DNA of 64,000 bases. Source: Actinomadura hallensis (GTDB taxonomy: Bacteria > Actinomycetota > Actinomycetes > Streptosporangiales > Streptosporangiaceae). Positions 10,201 to 17,671 of the stretch are shown piece by piece (positions within the stretch are counted from its first letter, which is position 1; every line of letters begins with the position of its first letter). Below the pieces are notes generated by a model. That model was not told where the DNA came from, searched no databases, and saw nothing but the letters and a program-made list of their open reading frames with translations. Location of the stretch: the NCBI RefSeq assembly GCF_006716765.1, contig NZ_VFPO01000001.1:2542001-2606000 (forward strand), given 5' to 3'. The position numbers and the translations under genes were made by a program.

Positions 10201-10565
10201 TCGGGCTCGCCGGTCCGCGGGCCGGGCGCGCCGAGGCTCAGCTCCGCCCCGAACACCGTCCCGACCCCGGCCTCGCCCGCGGCCTGCGCGAACTGCACCG
10301 CCCCGTACATGCCGTCGTGGTCGGTGATCGCCATCGTCTCCACGCCGAGCCGCGCCGCCTCCGCGACGAGCGACGCGGGGTCGCTGGCCCCGTCCAGGAA
10401 GCTGAACGACGAGTGGCAGTGCAGCTCCGCCCACGGCACGTCCGCGGCCGCGCGGCCGGGGGGACGCGGCGCCTCCGCCGGCTCCTCCGGCCGGGGCCCG
10501 GCGGGACGCCACGACAGCCGCTCCTCGAACTCCCGCCACGGGATCGGCGGGTTGTGCCACCCCAT
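7296..10565 (-). CDS. dnaE2: Error-prone DNA polymerase DnaE2
   Basis: 1089 residues, the normal length for DnaE2, a C-family polymerase that carries out damage-induced translesion synthesis with ImuA' and ImuB. A short N-terminal extension is followed by the PHP domain (AELHCHSSFSFLDGAS). The palm contains PPDIDLDIEH with the catalytic aspartates, then helix-hairpin-helix and OB-fold regions at the C-terminus (GGIVFMTLEDETGLINVM). It is the last gene of the imuA'-imuB-dnaE2 operon, which has an SOS box at its head, so it should be LexA-controlled. Four 18-bp tandem repeats fill most of the imuB-dnaE2 gap. Confidence 0.95.
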   Translation of the reverse strand: MGWHNPPIPWREFEERLSWRPAGPRPEEPAEAPRPPGRAAADVPWAELHCHSSFSFLDGASDPASLVAEAARLGVETMAITDHDGMYGAVQFAQAAGEAGVGTVFGAELSLGAPGPRTGEPDPAGRHLLVLARGAPGYARLCSAITAAQLAGGRKGRPVYDEDALADAHGGHWAVLTGCRKGPVPAALEAGGPDAAERELRRLIGMFGPDNVFVELIDHDQPDDDHRNDALFELARRTGVDVVASNNVHFAAPGADARLAQALAAVRARRGLDDMVGWLPAGGTAHVRSGAEMERRLARFPGVRDRTAELGRECRFDFDVVAPRLPDWPVPEGHTEASWLRRLVKEGALQRYGPPERERISGAYEQIAKELDVIERLGFPGYFLIVHDIVEFCRRKGILCQGRGSAANSAVCYALGITGVDAVRHGLLFERFLSPGRDGPPDIDLDIEHRRREEVIQYVYEKYGRERTAQVANVISYRPRMAVRDAARALGYSPGRQDAWSKSVDPRDPVGSESDVPAPVMELANRMLTLPRHLGVHSGGMVIADRPVGEICPIEWATMPGRSVLQWDKDDCAAAGLVKFDLLGLGMLAALHDCFDLVAEHHGRRYDLQSIPPEDPLVYDMLCDADTVGVFQVESRAQMATLPRLKPREFYDLVVEVALIRPGPIQGGSVHPYLRRRKGMEPATCPHPLMEPALSRTLGVPLFQEQMMQLAVDCAGFTPAESDRLRQAMGAKRAPERVERLRRRLLDGMAERGIPADIAESVYEKILGFTGFGFPESHAQSFAHLVYASAYMKRHYPAAFTAALVRNQPMGFYSPQSLLADARHHGVVVRSVDINASDVHPTLEEPVAVESDHPHAPAEPQPAIRLGFAGVRNVGEETAEAIAAGRPYTSMEDLARRVPLSQGALEALATAGAFDRFGLSRREALWAAGALAGTGPGRIEGVTPGAAAPALPPMTPIEETLADLWATGVSRTHPVAHVRGTLDELGALSSARLAATPADTNVLVAGLVTHRQRPPTAGGIVFMTLEDETGLINVMCPPEVFRRHRGLAVDSQALLVSGRLERADGVVNVRATRLRRLPVPGRVKARNFH

Positions 10566-10589
10566 CAGCCGCCCCCGTCCCCGGAGGAG

Positions 10590-10661
10590 CCGGTCATGGG
10601 GCCAGTCCCGGTCGTAGGGCCGGTCCCGGTCATGGGGCCGGTCCCGGTCATGGGGCTAGTC
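10590..10661. repeat. Four tandem 18-bp repeats between imuB and dnaE2
   Basis: Units at 10590-10607, 10608-10625, 10626-10643 and 10644-10661, consensus CCGGTCATGGGGCCGGTC, with one to three differences each. The outermost unit contains the imuB stop codon (10656-10658). Eighteen bases is six codons, so copy number could vary without changing frame. The array lies where the dnaE2 ribosome-binding site would be expected. Confidence 0.85.
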
Positions 10662-12173
10662 ATAGACGGCCTCCACGTGCCACCTGCCGCCCTCGACGGC
10701 GAGCAGGTACGCGGCGCCGTCCTCCGTGGTGACCTGGAACCTGGCGCGGCGCCGGGCCCGGCCGGGGTCCCACCAGCGCTCGTCGGCGGGCCACGGGCCC
10801 GTCCACCCGGTGACCGCGGCGGCGCGCCCCCGCACGGCGAGCACGGCGGGCGGCGCCGACACCTCGCACCGCGCGGACACCGACACTGCGGCGCCGGACG
10901 CGTCGAGCAGCTCGGCGGCGGGCGGCGATACCGGCACCGCCGCCGGGGCAGGACCGGTCACGCGTCCCGGCCACGGGCCCTCGGGCAGGTCGGCGGGGGG
11001 CAGGTCGCCGACCGGGACCCGGACGACCCGCTCTCCCGGCCCGCGCCCGCCCACCAGCACCGGCCGGGTGATCCCGTGATGCCCCAGCAGCGCCTGGATG
11101 CGGTCGGCGGCCCGCGCGATCCGGTCGGTGACGGTGGTGCGGCCCCACAGCGCCTCCTGCCGCCCCTCGTCCGGGACGAGCTGGTCGGGCGTCAGTTCCA
11201 GCCAGGTCACCCCGCCCCAGACCTGCTCGGCCCGCGCGCCCTCCGGCCGCCACGCCGACAGCTGCCACCGGACGCGCTCGGCCACCGCCAGCGCCGACAT
11301 CCCGTCGTGCCGCCACAGCCGCCGCAGCACGTGCCCGTCGGCGAACCCGACCGCGACCTCCACCCGCACGCAGGCCAGCCCGCCCGCCGCGAGCCCCTCG
11401 TGCAGCTCGCCCGCCAGCCGCTTCGCGCCGAACACGACCCGCTCGGACCGCTCGGCGGGCGGGTCGAACGCGGTGCGCACCGACAGGTCGGGGGCGCCCC
11501 GGACGGGTGCGAGCGGGCGCGGCTCCTCGCCCCGGGCCAGCCGGTGCGCGAGCGCCCCGTCCGCCCCGAACCGCGCCGCGACGTGCCCCGGCGGCAGCGC
11601 CGCGAAGTCCCCGAGCGTCTTCACGCCGAGGCGGTGCAGCAGGCCCGCCAGCTCCGGCCGGTCCAGGACCGACAGCGGATACGGCGCGAGGAACGCCGCC
11701 GCCTCGCCCTCCGGAACGACGAGGCCGCCCTCCCCGGCCCGCGCGGCCAGCTCCGCCGCGAACAGCCCGTCCGCGACGCCCGCGCCGCAGTCGTACCCGG
11801 CCTCGACGACGGTGTCCTGCGCGTGGACGCGCAGCGCCTCCTCGCCGCCGTGGAAGCGCGCCGGGCCCCGGGCGGGCAGCGCGCACAGCCCCGGCCGCAC
11901 CACCTCCACGCGCGGCGTCAGCTCCGCGACCGCCTCGGCGACCGTCTCGAACAGCCGCCCCTCCGCGTCGCGGTCGCGCTCGCGCACCACGAGCCCGGGG
12001 CGCCGCCGCTGCGCGTCCCGCAGCCGCTGCCCCCGCCGCACGCCCTCGGCCCGCGCCGCCGCCGTGCAGGCCGCCACCCGCCCCCGCTCCACCACGGCCC
12101 CGGGGGTGGACGCGTCCACGCCGACCGCCGTGGCGGGCCAGTCCGGGCACCACACCACCAGGACCCGGGTCAC
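10656..12173 (-). CDS. imuB: ImuB, Y-family polymerase-like mutasome scaffold
   Basis: 505 residues. The N-terminal half has the Y-family fold, but the catalytic acidic positions are not in the usual form: the first strand reads RVLVVWCPDWPATA where active Y-family enzymes have an MDMDAFF-type motif. This is typical of ImuB, which recruits DnaE2 rather than polymerising. QLVPDEGRQEALWG near residue 330 resembles the beta-clamp-binding segment of mycobacterial ImuB. The GTG start at 12173 overlaps the imuA' stop (GTGA), so the two genes are probably translationally coupled. The stop lies inside the tandem repeat array. Confidence 0.92.
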   Translation of the reverse strand: MTRVLVVWCPDWPATAVGVDASTPGAVVERGRVAACTAAARAEGVRRGQRLRDAQRRRPGLVVRERDRDAEGRLFETVAEAVAELTPRVEVVRPGLCALPARGPARFHGGEEALRVHAQDTVVEAGYDCGAGVADGLFAAELAARAGEGGLVVPEGEAAAFLAPYPLSVLDRPELAGLLHRLGVKTLGDFAALPPGHVAARFGADGALAHRLARGEEPRPLAPVRGAPDLSVRTAFDPPAERSERVVFGAKRLAGELHEGLAAGGLACVRVEVAVGFADGHVLRRLWRHDGMSALAVAERVRWQLSAWRPEGARAEQVWGGVTWLELTPDQLVPDEGRQEALWGRTTVTDRIARAADRIQALLGHHGITRPVLVGGRGPGERVVRVPVGDLPPADLPEGPWPGRVTGPAPAAVPVSPPAAELLDASGAAVSVSARCEVSAPPAVLAVRGRAAAVTGWTGPWPADERWWDPGRARRRARFQVTTEDGAAYLLAVEGGRWHVEAVYD

Positions 12174-13033
12174 GCGATCCCCTTCCCGGCGGGCACGCGC
12201 AGCGGCTCCGCGGCCGGGCTCCCCGGATCCGAGCGGTGGCGGCCGGGGGCCGATGGACGGTGGACGGGGCCGCCCTCCGGGACGGGGCCGTCCGCGGGGT
12301 CGGGGACGAGTTCGAGCGGCGGGCGGACGGTCTCGTCCGGCTTGACCGTGCCGTCCGGGGCGGGCAGCCACATCCGGGCGCGGCGGCCCCGGCCGGGCGC
12401 GTCGCGGCCCTCGGCGACGACCTGGACGCGGCGGCCGGTGAGGCGGCCGTGGCCGTCGCCGAGGCCCTCCCAGACACCGCCGTCCAGGCGGAGCCGGAGC
12501 CGCGTGCCCGCCCAGTCGCCGGCGAACGCGCCGGTCAGCGCGAGGACGCAGCCGTGCCTGCGGGCCAGCGCCGACAGGCGCCGCACCGCCGCCGGGCCGG
12601 GACGCCCGGGAGGGCACAGCAGGATCAGGTCGACGGCCTCGCAGAGGGCGGCGACCACGTCGGCCCAGCGGTCGCCCGGGTCGTCGACGAGGAGGAGGCG
12701 CTCGGGGACGGCGCCCATCCCGGCGGCGGCGACCACCCCGAAGTCGGGCAGGCCCACGACGCCGCACCAGCCGCCCGCGCCGTCCTCGCCGCCGTGCCGG
12801 GACACGCCCGCGACGAGCGCGGCGCCGAGGGACGCGGCGCCCGGCCCGGCGACGCCCACGACCGATCCGGGGCGCAGCCCGCCGGGCAGGACGGGCCGGA
12901 GCGCGGGGAGCACGGGCACCGCCTCACCCGCCCCCGTGTTCAGCGGCCCCGTGCTCAGCGGTCCTGTGATCAGCGGTCCCGCACCGGCCGGGGACACGCC
13001 GGGCACCAGGTCCCGCAGCGCGGCCTCCGGCAC
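12170..13033 (-). CDS. imuA': ImuA' (RecA-like partner of ImuB and DnaE2)
   Basis: 287 residues, first gene of the mutasome operon. The core (RPGSVVGVAGPGAASLGAAL, LLLVDDPGDRWADVV, VDLILLCPPG) has the layout of the RecA-like ATPase fold found in actinobacterial ImuA', with a degenerate Walker A. The C-terminus is a basic, Pro-rich tail, which in this family contacts ImuB. The N-terminal part carries a small repeat (GPLITGPLSTGPLNTG). I chose the GTG at 13033 because AAGGGAGGA stands about 6 bases upstream; an in-frame ATG at 13087 lies inside the promoter. Expression should be induced by DNA damage. Confidence 0.82.
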   Translation of the reverse strand: MPEAALRDLVPGVSPAGAGPLITGPLSTGPLNTGAGEAVPVLPALRPVLPGGLRPGSVVGVAGPGAASLGAALVAGVSRHGGEDGAGGWCGVVGLPDFGVVAAAGMGAVPERLLLVDDPGDRWADVVAALCEAVDLILLCPPGRPGPAAVRRLSALARRHGCVLALTGAFAGDWAGTRLRLRLDGGVWEGLGDGHGRLTGRRVQVVAEGRDAPGRGRRARMWLPAPDGTVKPDETVRPPLELVPDPADGPVPEGGPVHRPSAPGRHRSDPGSPAAEPLRVPAGKGIA

Positions 13034-13061
13034 GGTCGTCCTCCCTTCACACCCCTCCGCA

Positions 13062-13092
13062 CAATTTCGAACACGAGTTCGACTCATGTCAA
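13062..13092 (-). promoter_or_regulatory. imuA'-imuB-dnaE2 promoter
   Basis: On the minus strand a consensus TTGACA (13092-13087) is followed after 17-19 bases by GAAATT/AAATTG. The SOS box occupies the spacer. The GTG start lies about 30 bases downstream behind a strong Shine-Dalgarno sequence. Confidence 0.7.
13067..13082. promoter_or_regulatory. LexA (SOS) box, perfect TCGAAC-N4-GTTCGA
   Basis: TCGAACACGAGTTCGA is an exact match to the actinobacterial/mycobacterial SOS box and a 16-bp inverted repeat with a 4-bp centre. It lies between the -35 (TTGACA) and the probable -10 of the imuA' promoter, so LexA would block RNA polymerase directly. Confidence 0.92.
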
Positions 13093-13171
13093 GTTGCCGC
13101 AGGTCACAAAGCCCGCCCCCGGAGCACCGGACGCCCGATGGTGTGGGGGATGCGGGCATTTCGGAGGCATC

Positions 13172-14215
13172 ATGGGCGGTATGACGAACGATGTGCGGGC
13201 CGTCGAGTGGACGGGGGACGGGCTGCGGCTGCTGGACCAGACCGTCCTGCCGGGCAGGGTCGAGTACCTCGACGTCCGGGACGTCGACACGCTCGTGGAC
13301 GCGATCCGGCGGCTGGTCGTGCGCGGCGCCCCCGCGCTGGGCGTGGCGGGCGCGTTCGGCGTCGCCGTCGCCCTCCTGCAGGCCGAGCGGGAGGGGTGGG
13401 ATCGAGCCCGGCGCAACGCCGCCATCGGCCGGATCCGGGAGGCGCGCCCGACCGCGGTGAACCTGGCCGCGGGCGTCGACCGCGTCCTGCCGCTCGCGAT
13501 CGAGGGCGCCGCGGCGGTCGCGGCCGGGGCGCAGGAGCTGCTGGACGAGGACGTCCGCGGCAACCGCGCCATCGGCGCGTTCGGCGCCGACTGGATCCTC
13601 GCCCGCACGGGAGACCGCCCCCTGCGCGTCCTCACCCACTGCAACGCCGGGGCCCTCGCCACCGCCGGATGGGGCACGGCCCTCGGCGTCGTCCGGGAAC
13701 TGCACGCGCGGGGACGGATCGAGCTGGTCTACGCGGACGAGACGCGCCCGCTGCTGCAGGGCGCCCGGCTCACCGCGTGGGAGCTGGAGCAGGCCGGGAT
13801 CCCCTACGTCGTCCAGGCGGACGCCGCCGCGGCGAGCACGATCATGCGCGGCCTCGCCGACGTCGCCGTCATCGGCGCGGACCGCGTCGCCGCCAACGGC
13901 GACACCGCCAACAAGATCGGCTCGCTCGGCGTGGCGCTGGCCTGCGAGGCGGCAGGGATCCCCCTGGTCGTCGCCGCGCCGTGGAGCACGGTCGACCTCG
14001 CGGTGCCCGACGGTGACAACATCCCCATCGAGGAGCGTCCCGCCGAGGAGATCCTCGGCTGGGGCGGCGTGAAGACCGCCCCGGCCGGGGCCGCCGCCTT
14101 CAACCCGGCGTTCGACGTCACGCCCGCGCGCCTCGTGACCGCGCTGGTCACCGAAACGGGGGTCCTGGAGGTGTCGGCCGGGGTGACGCCGGGCCGGTCC
14201 GATCGGCCATCATGA
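13172..14215 (+). CDS. mtnA: S-methyl-5-thioribose-1-phosphate isomerase
   Basis: 347 residues of the MtnA/eIF2B-alpha family. It isomerises methylthioribose-1-phosphate to methylthioribulose-1-phosphate in methionine salvage. Recognisable motifs are RRLVVRGAPALGVAGAFG near residue 45, LTHCNAGALATAG, and GADRVAANGDTANKIGSLG with the substrate-binding Asp and Asn-Lys. GGAGG at 13163-13167 lies 4 bases before the ATG at 13172; a second ATG at 13181 is possible. No other methionine-salvage gene is nearby. It overlaps recD2 by 4 bp (ATGA), so the two are probably cotranscribed. Confidence 0.92.
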   Translation: MGGMTNDVRAVEWTGDGLRLLDQTVLPGRVEYLDVRDVDTLVDAIRRLVVRGAPALGVAGAFGVAVALLQAEREGWDRARRNAAIGRIREARPTAVNLAAGVDRVLPLAIEGAAAVAAGAQELLDEDVRGNRAIGAFGADWILARTGDRPLRVLTHCNAGALATAGWGTALGVVRELHARGRIELVYADETRPLLQGARLTAWELEQAGIPYVVQADAAAASTIMRGLADVAVIGADRVAANGDTANKIGSLGVALACEAAGIPLVVAAPWSTVDLAVPDGDNIPIEERPAEEILGWGGVKTAPAGAAAFNPAFDVTPARLVTALVTETGVLEVSAGVTPGRSDRPS

Positions 14216-16518
14216 GGGCCGTGCCCACCTCCCCGACACCTCGCGCCACACCGCCCTCCAACACCGCACCGCCCTCCAACACCGCGCCCTCCAACACCCC
14301 GCCCTCCCACGCCGCGCAGCCTCGCCTCGCCGAACTCGAGTGCGTCCTGGAGCGCATCACCTACGCCAACGAGGAGACCGGCTACACCGTCGCGCGGGTG
14401 GCGACCGCCAAGAGCGGGAGCGACCTGCTCACCGTCGTGGGGGCGCTGCTCGGCGCGCAGGTGGGGGAGAGCCTGCGGCTGACCGGGCGGTGGCGCACCC
14501 ACCCCAAGTACGGCAAGCAGTTCGAGGCCGAGTCGTACACGACCGTCCTGCCGGCGACCGTGCAGGGCATCCGCCGCTACCTCGGCTCCGGCATGATCAA
14601 GGGGATCGGGCCGGTGATGGCCGACCGGATGGTGGAGCACTTCGGCACCGACATCCTCCGGATCATCGAGGAGGAGCCCGAGCGGCTCGTCGAGGTGCAG
14701 GGCCTCGGCCCCAAGCGCACCAAGCGCATCGCCGAGGCGTGGGAGGAGCAGAAGGCCATCAAGGAGGTGATGGTCTTCCTGCAGGGCGTCGGGGTCTCGA
14801 CGTCCCTGGCCGTCCGCATCTACAAGCAGTACGGGGACAGGTCCATCGACACCGTCCGCAAGGAGCCGTACCGGCTCGCGTCGGACGTGTGGGGCATCGG
14901 GTTCAAGACCGCCGACACGATCGCGCAGGCCGTCGGCATCCCGCACGACAGCCCCGAGCGGATCAAGGCCGGGCTCCAGTACACGCTGTCCGAGGCGGCC
15001 GACGACGGCCACTGCTTCCTGCCGGAGCCGAACCTCGTGACGGCGGCGGAGAAGATCCTCGGCGTGGGCCGGGAGCTGATCGTCCCTGCGCTGGACGAGC
15101 TGGCCCGCGACGAGGGCGTCGTCCGGGAGCCGATCCCGGGGGAGGGGGAGGACGCGGCGACGATCCCGGCGGTGTACCTGGTGCCGTTCCACCGCGCCGA
15201 ACGGTCCCTGGCGCGCGGCCTGCTGGAACTGCTCGACGCCCCGGCCGACCGGCTCCAGGCGTTCGCCGGCGTCGACTGGGACAAGGCGCTCCCGTGGCTG
15301 AAGCGGCGCACCGGGCAGGCCCTCGCCCCCGAGCAGGAGGAGGCCGTCAAGCTCGCGCTGACCTCCAAGGTGGCGGTGCTCACCGGCGGCCCCGGCTGCG
15401 GCAAGAGCTTCACCGTCCGGTCGGTGGTGGAACTGGCGGCCGCGAAGAAGGCCAAGATCGTCCTGGTGGCGCCGACCGGGCGGGCGGCCAAGCGCCTCGC
15501 CGAGCTGACCGGGCACGAGGCCGCGACCGTCCACCGCCTCCTCCAGCTCCAGCCCGGCGGCGACCCCAAGTTCGACCAGGACAACCCCCTCGACGCCGAC
15601 CTGGTCGTGGTGGACGAGTGCTCGATGGTCGACCTGATCCTCGCGAACAAGCTGGTGAAGGCGATCCCGCGCGGCGCGCACCTGCTGCTCGTCGGGGACG
15701 TCGACCAGCTCCCCTCGGTCGGCGCGGGCGAGGTTCTCGCCGACCTGCTCGGCGCGGAGGTCATCCCCCGCGTCCGCCTCACCAGGATCTTCCGGCAGGC
15801 GCAGCAGTCCGGCATCGTCGTCAACGCGCACCGCGTCAACAACGGCGACCACCCCCGCACGCACGGCTACCCCGACTTCTTCCTGTTCCCCTGCGAGGAC
15901 CAGGAGGAGGCCGCCCGGCTCACCGTCGACGTCGTCGCCAACCGCATCCCCCGCAAATTCGGCCTCGACCCGCGCCGGGACGTGCAGGTCCTCACGCCCA
16001 TGCACCGGGGCGCCGCAGGGTCCGGGGCGCTGAACGCGCTGCTGCAGGAGGCCCTGACCCCGCACGACGACAGGCGTCCCGAACGCCGGTACGGCGGGCG
16101 CGTCTTCCGCGTCGGCGACAAGGTCACCCAGCTGCGCAACAACTACGACAAGGGCGAGGCGGGCGTCTTCAACGGCACGGTCGGGGTCGTCACGTCCGTC
16201 TCGCTCGAAGAGCAGTCGCTCACCGTCCTGACCGACGAGGACGAGAGCGTCGAGTACGCCTTCGACGAGCTGGACGAGCTCGCCCACGCCTACTCGATCA
16301 CGATCCACCGGTCGCAGGGCAGCGAGTACCCCGCCGTCGTCATCCCGCTCACGACCGGCGCGTGGACGATGCTGCGCCGCAACCTCCTCTACACGGGCAT
16401 CACCCGCGCGAAGAAGCTCGTCGTCCTGGTCGGGTCACGCCGCGCGCTGGCCGCCGCCGTCCGCACCGCCGGCGCCGGCCGCCGCCACACCGCGCTGGCG
16501 CACCGCCTCTCCCGCTGA
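14212..16518 (+). CDS. recD2: RecD2-type ATP-dependent DNA helicase (SF1)
   Basis: 768 residues, the usual size for RecD2, a 5'-3' helicase that works without RecBC. A low-complexity N-terminal tail with PSNTAP repeats precedes the OB-like domain (~45-130), the helix-hairpin-helix region (KGIGPVMADRMV, VQGLGPKRTKRI), and the SF1 motor with Walker A GGPGCGKSFT near residue 391, DECSM (Walker B) and the C-terminal SH3-containing 2B region ending in GITRAKKLVVLVG. The ATG overlaps the mtnA stop. The repeat-rich tail is not conserved in the family; translation may also begin further in. Confidence 0.93.
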   Translation: MRAVPTSPTPRATPPSNTAPPSNTAPSNTPPSHAAQPRLAELECVLERITYANEETGYTVARVATAKSGSDLLTVVGALLGAQVGESLRLTGRWRTHPKYGKQFEAESYTTVLPATVQGIRRYLGSGMIKGIGPVMADRMVEHFGTDILRIIEEEPERLVEVQGLGPKRTKRIAEAWEEQKAIKEVMVFLQGVGVSTSLAVRIYKQYGDRSIDTVRKEPYRLASDVWGIGFKTADTIAQAVGIPHDSPERIKAGLQYTLSEAADDGHCFLPEPNLVTAAEKILGVGRELIVPALDELARDEGVVREPIPGEGEDAATIPAVYLVPFHRAERSLARGLLELLDAPADRLQAFAGVDWDKALPWLKRRTGQALAPEQEEAVKLALTSKVAVLTGGPGCGKSFTVRSVVELAAAKKAKIVLVAPTGRAAKRLAELTGHEAATVHRLLQLQPGGDPKFDQDNPLDADLVVVDECSMVDLILANKLVKAIPRGAHLLLVGDVDQLPSVGAGEVLADLLGAEVIPRVRLTRIFRQAQQSGIVVNAHRVNNGDHPRTHGYPDFFLFPCEDQEEAARLTVDVVANRIPRKFGLDPRRDVQVLTPMHRGAAGSGALNALLQEALTPHDDRRPERRYGGRVFRVGDKVTQLRNNYDKGEAGVFNGTVGVVTSVSLEEQSLTVLTDEDESVEYAFDELDELAHAYSITIHRSQGSEYPAVVIPLTTGAWTMLRRNLLYTGITRAKKLVVLVGSRRALAAAVRTAGAGRRHTALAHRLSR

Positions 16519-16567
16519 CGCCCCCGGGAGGCGCGTCCGGCCGCCGAAACATTTCGCCGGGGGGCGT
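16518..16567. terminator. Probable bidirectional terminator between recD2 and the LacI gene
   Basis: ACGCCCCCGG (16518-16527) pairs with CCGGGGGGCGT (16557-16567, one bulged G); a smaller inner repeat CGAAACATTTCG lies in the loop. It sits between two convergent genes. Confidence 0.5.
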
Positions 16568-16578
16568 TTCCCGGGCCG

Positions 16579-17601
16579 TCAGAAGCCCGGCGGCGGGGGC
16601 GCGGTGCTCTTGCGGACGACCAGGCTGGTGGACAGTTCCAGCCGCGTCGCGACGGCCTCCCCGGCGCGGATGCCGAGCAGTATCTGCGTGGCCGACTCCG
16701 CCATCTGCCGGAGCGGCTGGTGCACGGTCGTCAGCGCGGGGCTCGCCCACGGGGCGACCGCGACGTCGTCGTATCCCACGACCGACAGGTCGTCCGGGAC
16801 GCGCAGCCCGTGGACGCGCGCGGCCTCCAGCACCCCGAGCGCCTGCAGGTCGCTCCCCGCGAAGATCGCGCTGGGCCGGTCGGGCCGCCCGAGCATCTCC
16901 ATCGCCCGCTCGAAGCCGCCCTGGACGTGGAAGTCGCCGTAGGCGACCAGCGACGGGTCGACCTCCAGCCCGGCCATGCTCATCGCGGAGCGGAACCCGT
17001 CCAGCCGCGCGACCGAGCACAGCATGTCCTCGGGCCCGGTGATGATCGCGATGCGCCGGTGGCCCTGGTCGATGAGGTGGCGGGTGGCCGCCAGCCCGCC
17101 GGACCAGTTGGCCGAGCCGACCGACGGGACGTCCGGCTCGGGGTCCCCGGCGGGGTCGATGATGACGAACGGGATCGAGCGGGCCCGCAGCCGCTTCTTG
17201 TGCTCGGGCGCGAGGCTGGAGAACAGCAGGACGACGCCGAGGGGGCGGCGCCGCAGCACCCCGCCGATCCACTCCGGTCCGGGGGAGTGGCGGGTGCCGC
17301 TCTCGGTCAGCACCACGCTCGCGTCGTTGGCCTTCGCGACGTTCTCCACCCCGCGGATCAGCTCCATGGTCCACAGGCTCTCGATCTCGTGCAGGACGAT
17401 CTCGATGAGCGGGGCGTCGGGGGCCGCCCGGACGCCGCGCTGGTAGCCGTGGTGCTCCAGCAGCCGCTCCACCCGCAGCCGGGTGTTGCGCGCCACGTCC
17501 TCGCGCCCGTTCAGGACTTTCGAAACCGTCGAAACGGAGACGCCGGCCTGATCGGCCACCGTGGCCAGGGTCACCCGGCCGCCTTCCTCGTCCTGTCCCA
17601 T
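16579..17601 (-). CDS. LacI-family transcriptional regulator
   Basis: 340 residues. Residues ~10-60 form the LacI helix-turn-helix and hinge (VTLATVADQAGVSVSTVSKV, RNTRLRVERLLEHHGY). The rest is a periplasmic-binding-protein-like effector domain (ANWSGGLAATRHLIDQGHRR, PSAIFAGSDLQALGVLEAA). Such proteins repress sugar-utilisation genes and respond to a sugar or sugar phosphate. The ATG at 17601 lies 6 bases after TATGCT, a possible -10, giving a leaderless start; an internal GTG at 17574 has a good ribosome-binding site and is an alternative. No sugar operon is adjacent, so the target is unknown. Confidence 0.88.
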   Translation of the reverse strand: MGQDEEGGRVTLATVADQAGVSVSTVSKVLNGREDVARNTRLRVERLLEHHGYQRGVRAAPDAPLIEIVLHEIESLWTMELIRGVENVAKANDASVVLTESGTRHSPGPEWIGGVLRRRPLGVVLLFSSLAPEHKKRLRARSIPFVIIDPAGDPEPDVPSVGSANWSGGLAATRHLIDQGHRRIAIITGPEDMLCSVARLDGFRSAMSMAGLEVDPSLVAYGDFHVQGGFERAMEMLGRPDRPSAIFAGSDLQALGVLEAARVHGLRVPDDLSVVGYDDVAVAPWASPALTTVHQPLRQMAESATQILLGIRAGEAVATRLELSTSLVVRKSTAPPPPGF

Positions 17602-17607
17602 GCCCGA

Positions 17608-17613
17608 AGCATA
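17608..17613 (-). promoter_or_regulatory. Putative -10 element of the LacI gene (leaderless)
   Basis: TATGCT on the minus strand, 6 bases before the ATG at 17601. The -35 is weak (TTTCGG or TTCGGT). Confidence 0.35.
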
Positions 17614-17649
17614 AGGATCTCGCCGCGCCCACCGAAAGTTGACCTTCCG

Positions 17650-17671
17650 GGACTAGCGCCGGACTAGCGCC
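17650..17671. repeat. Tandem 11-bp duplication spanning the FUSC-gene stop codon
   Basis: GGACTAGCGCC occurs twice head to tail (17650-17660, 17661-17671). The stop codon of the minus-strand gene (17664-17666) is inside the second copy. Confidence 0.85.

Noticed and set aside
10590..10661. Possible CRISPR array
   Set aside because: The 18-bp units are directly adjacent with no spacers and no cas genes are present; it is a simple tandem repeat.
9291..13184. 1297-residue plus-strand frame across dnaE2 and imuB
   Set aside because: Arg/Pro/Gly-rich shadow of three recognised minus-strand genes.
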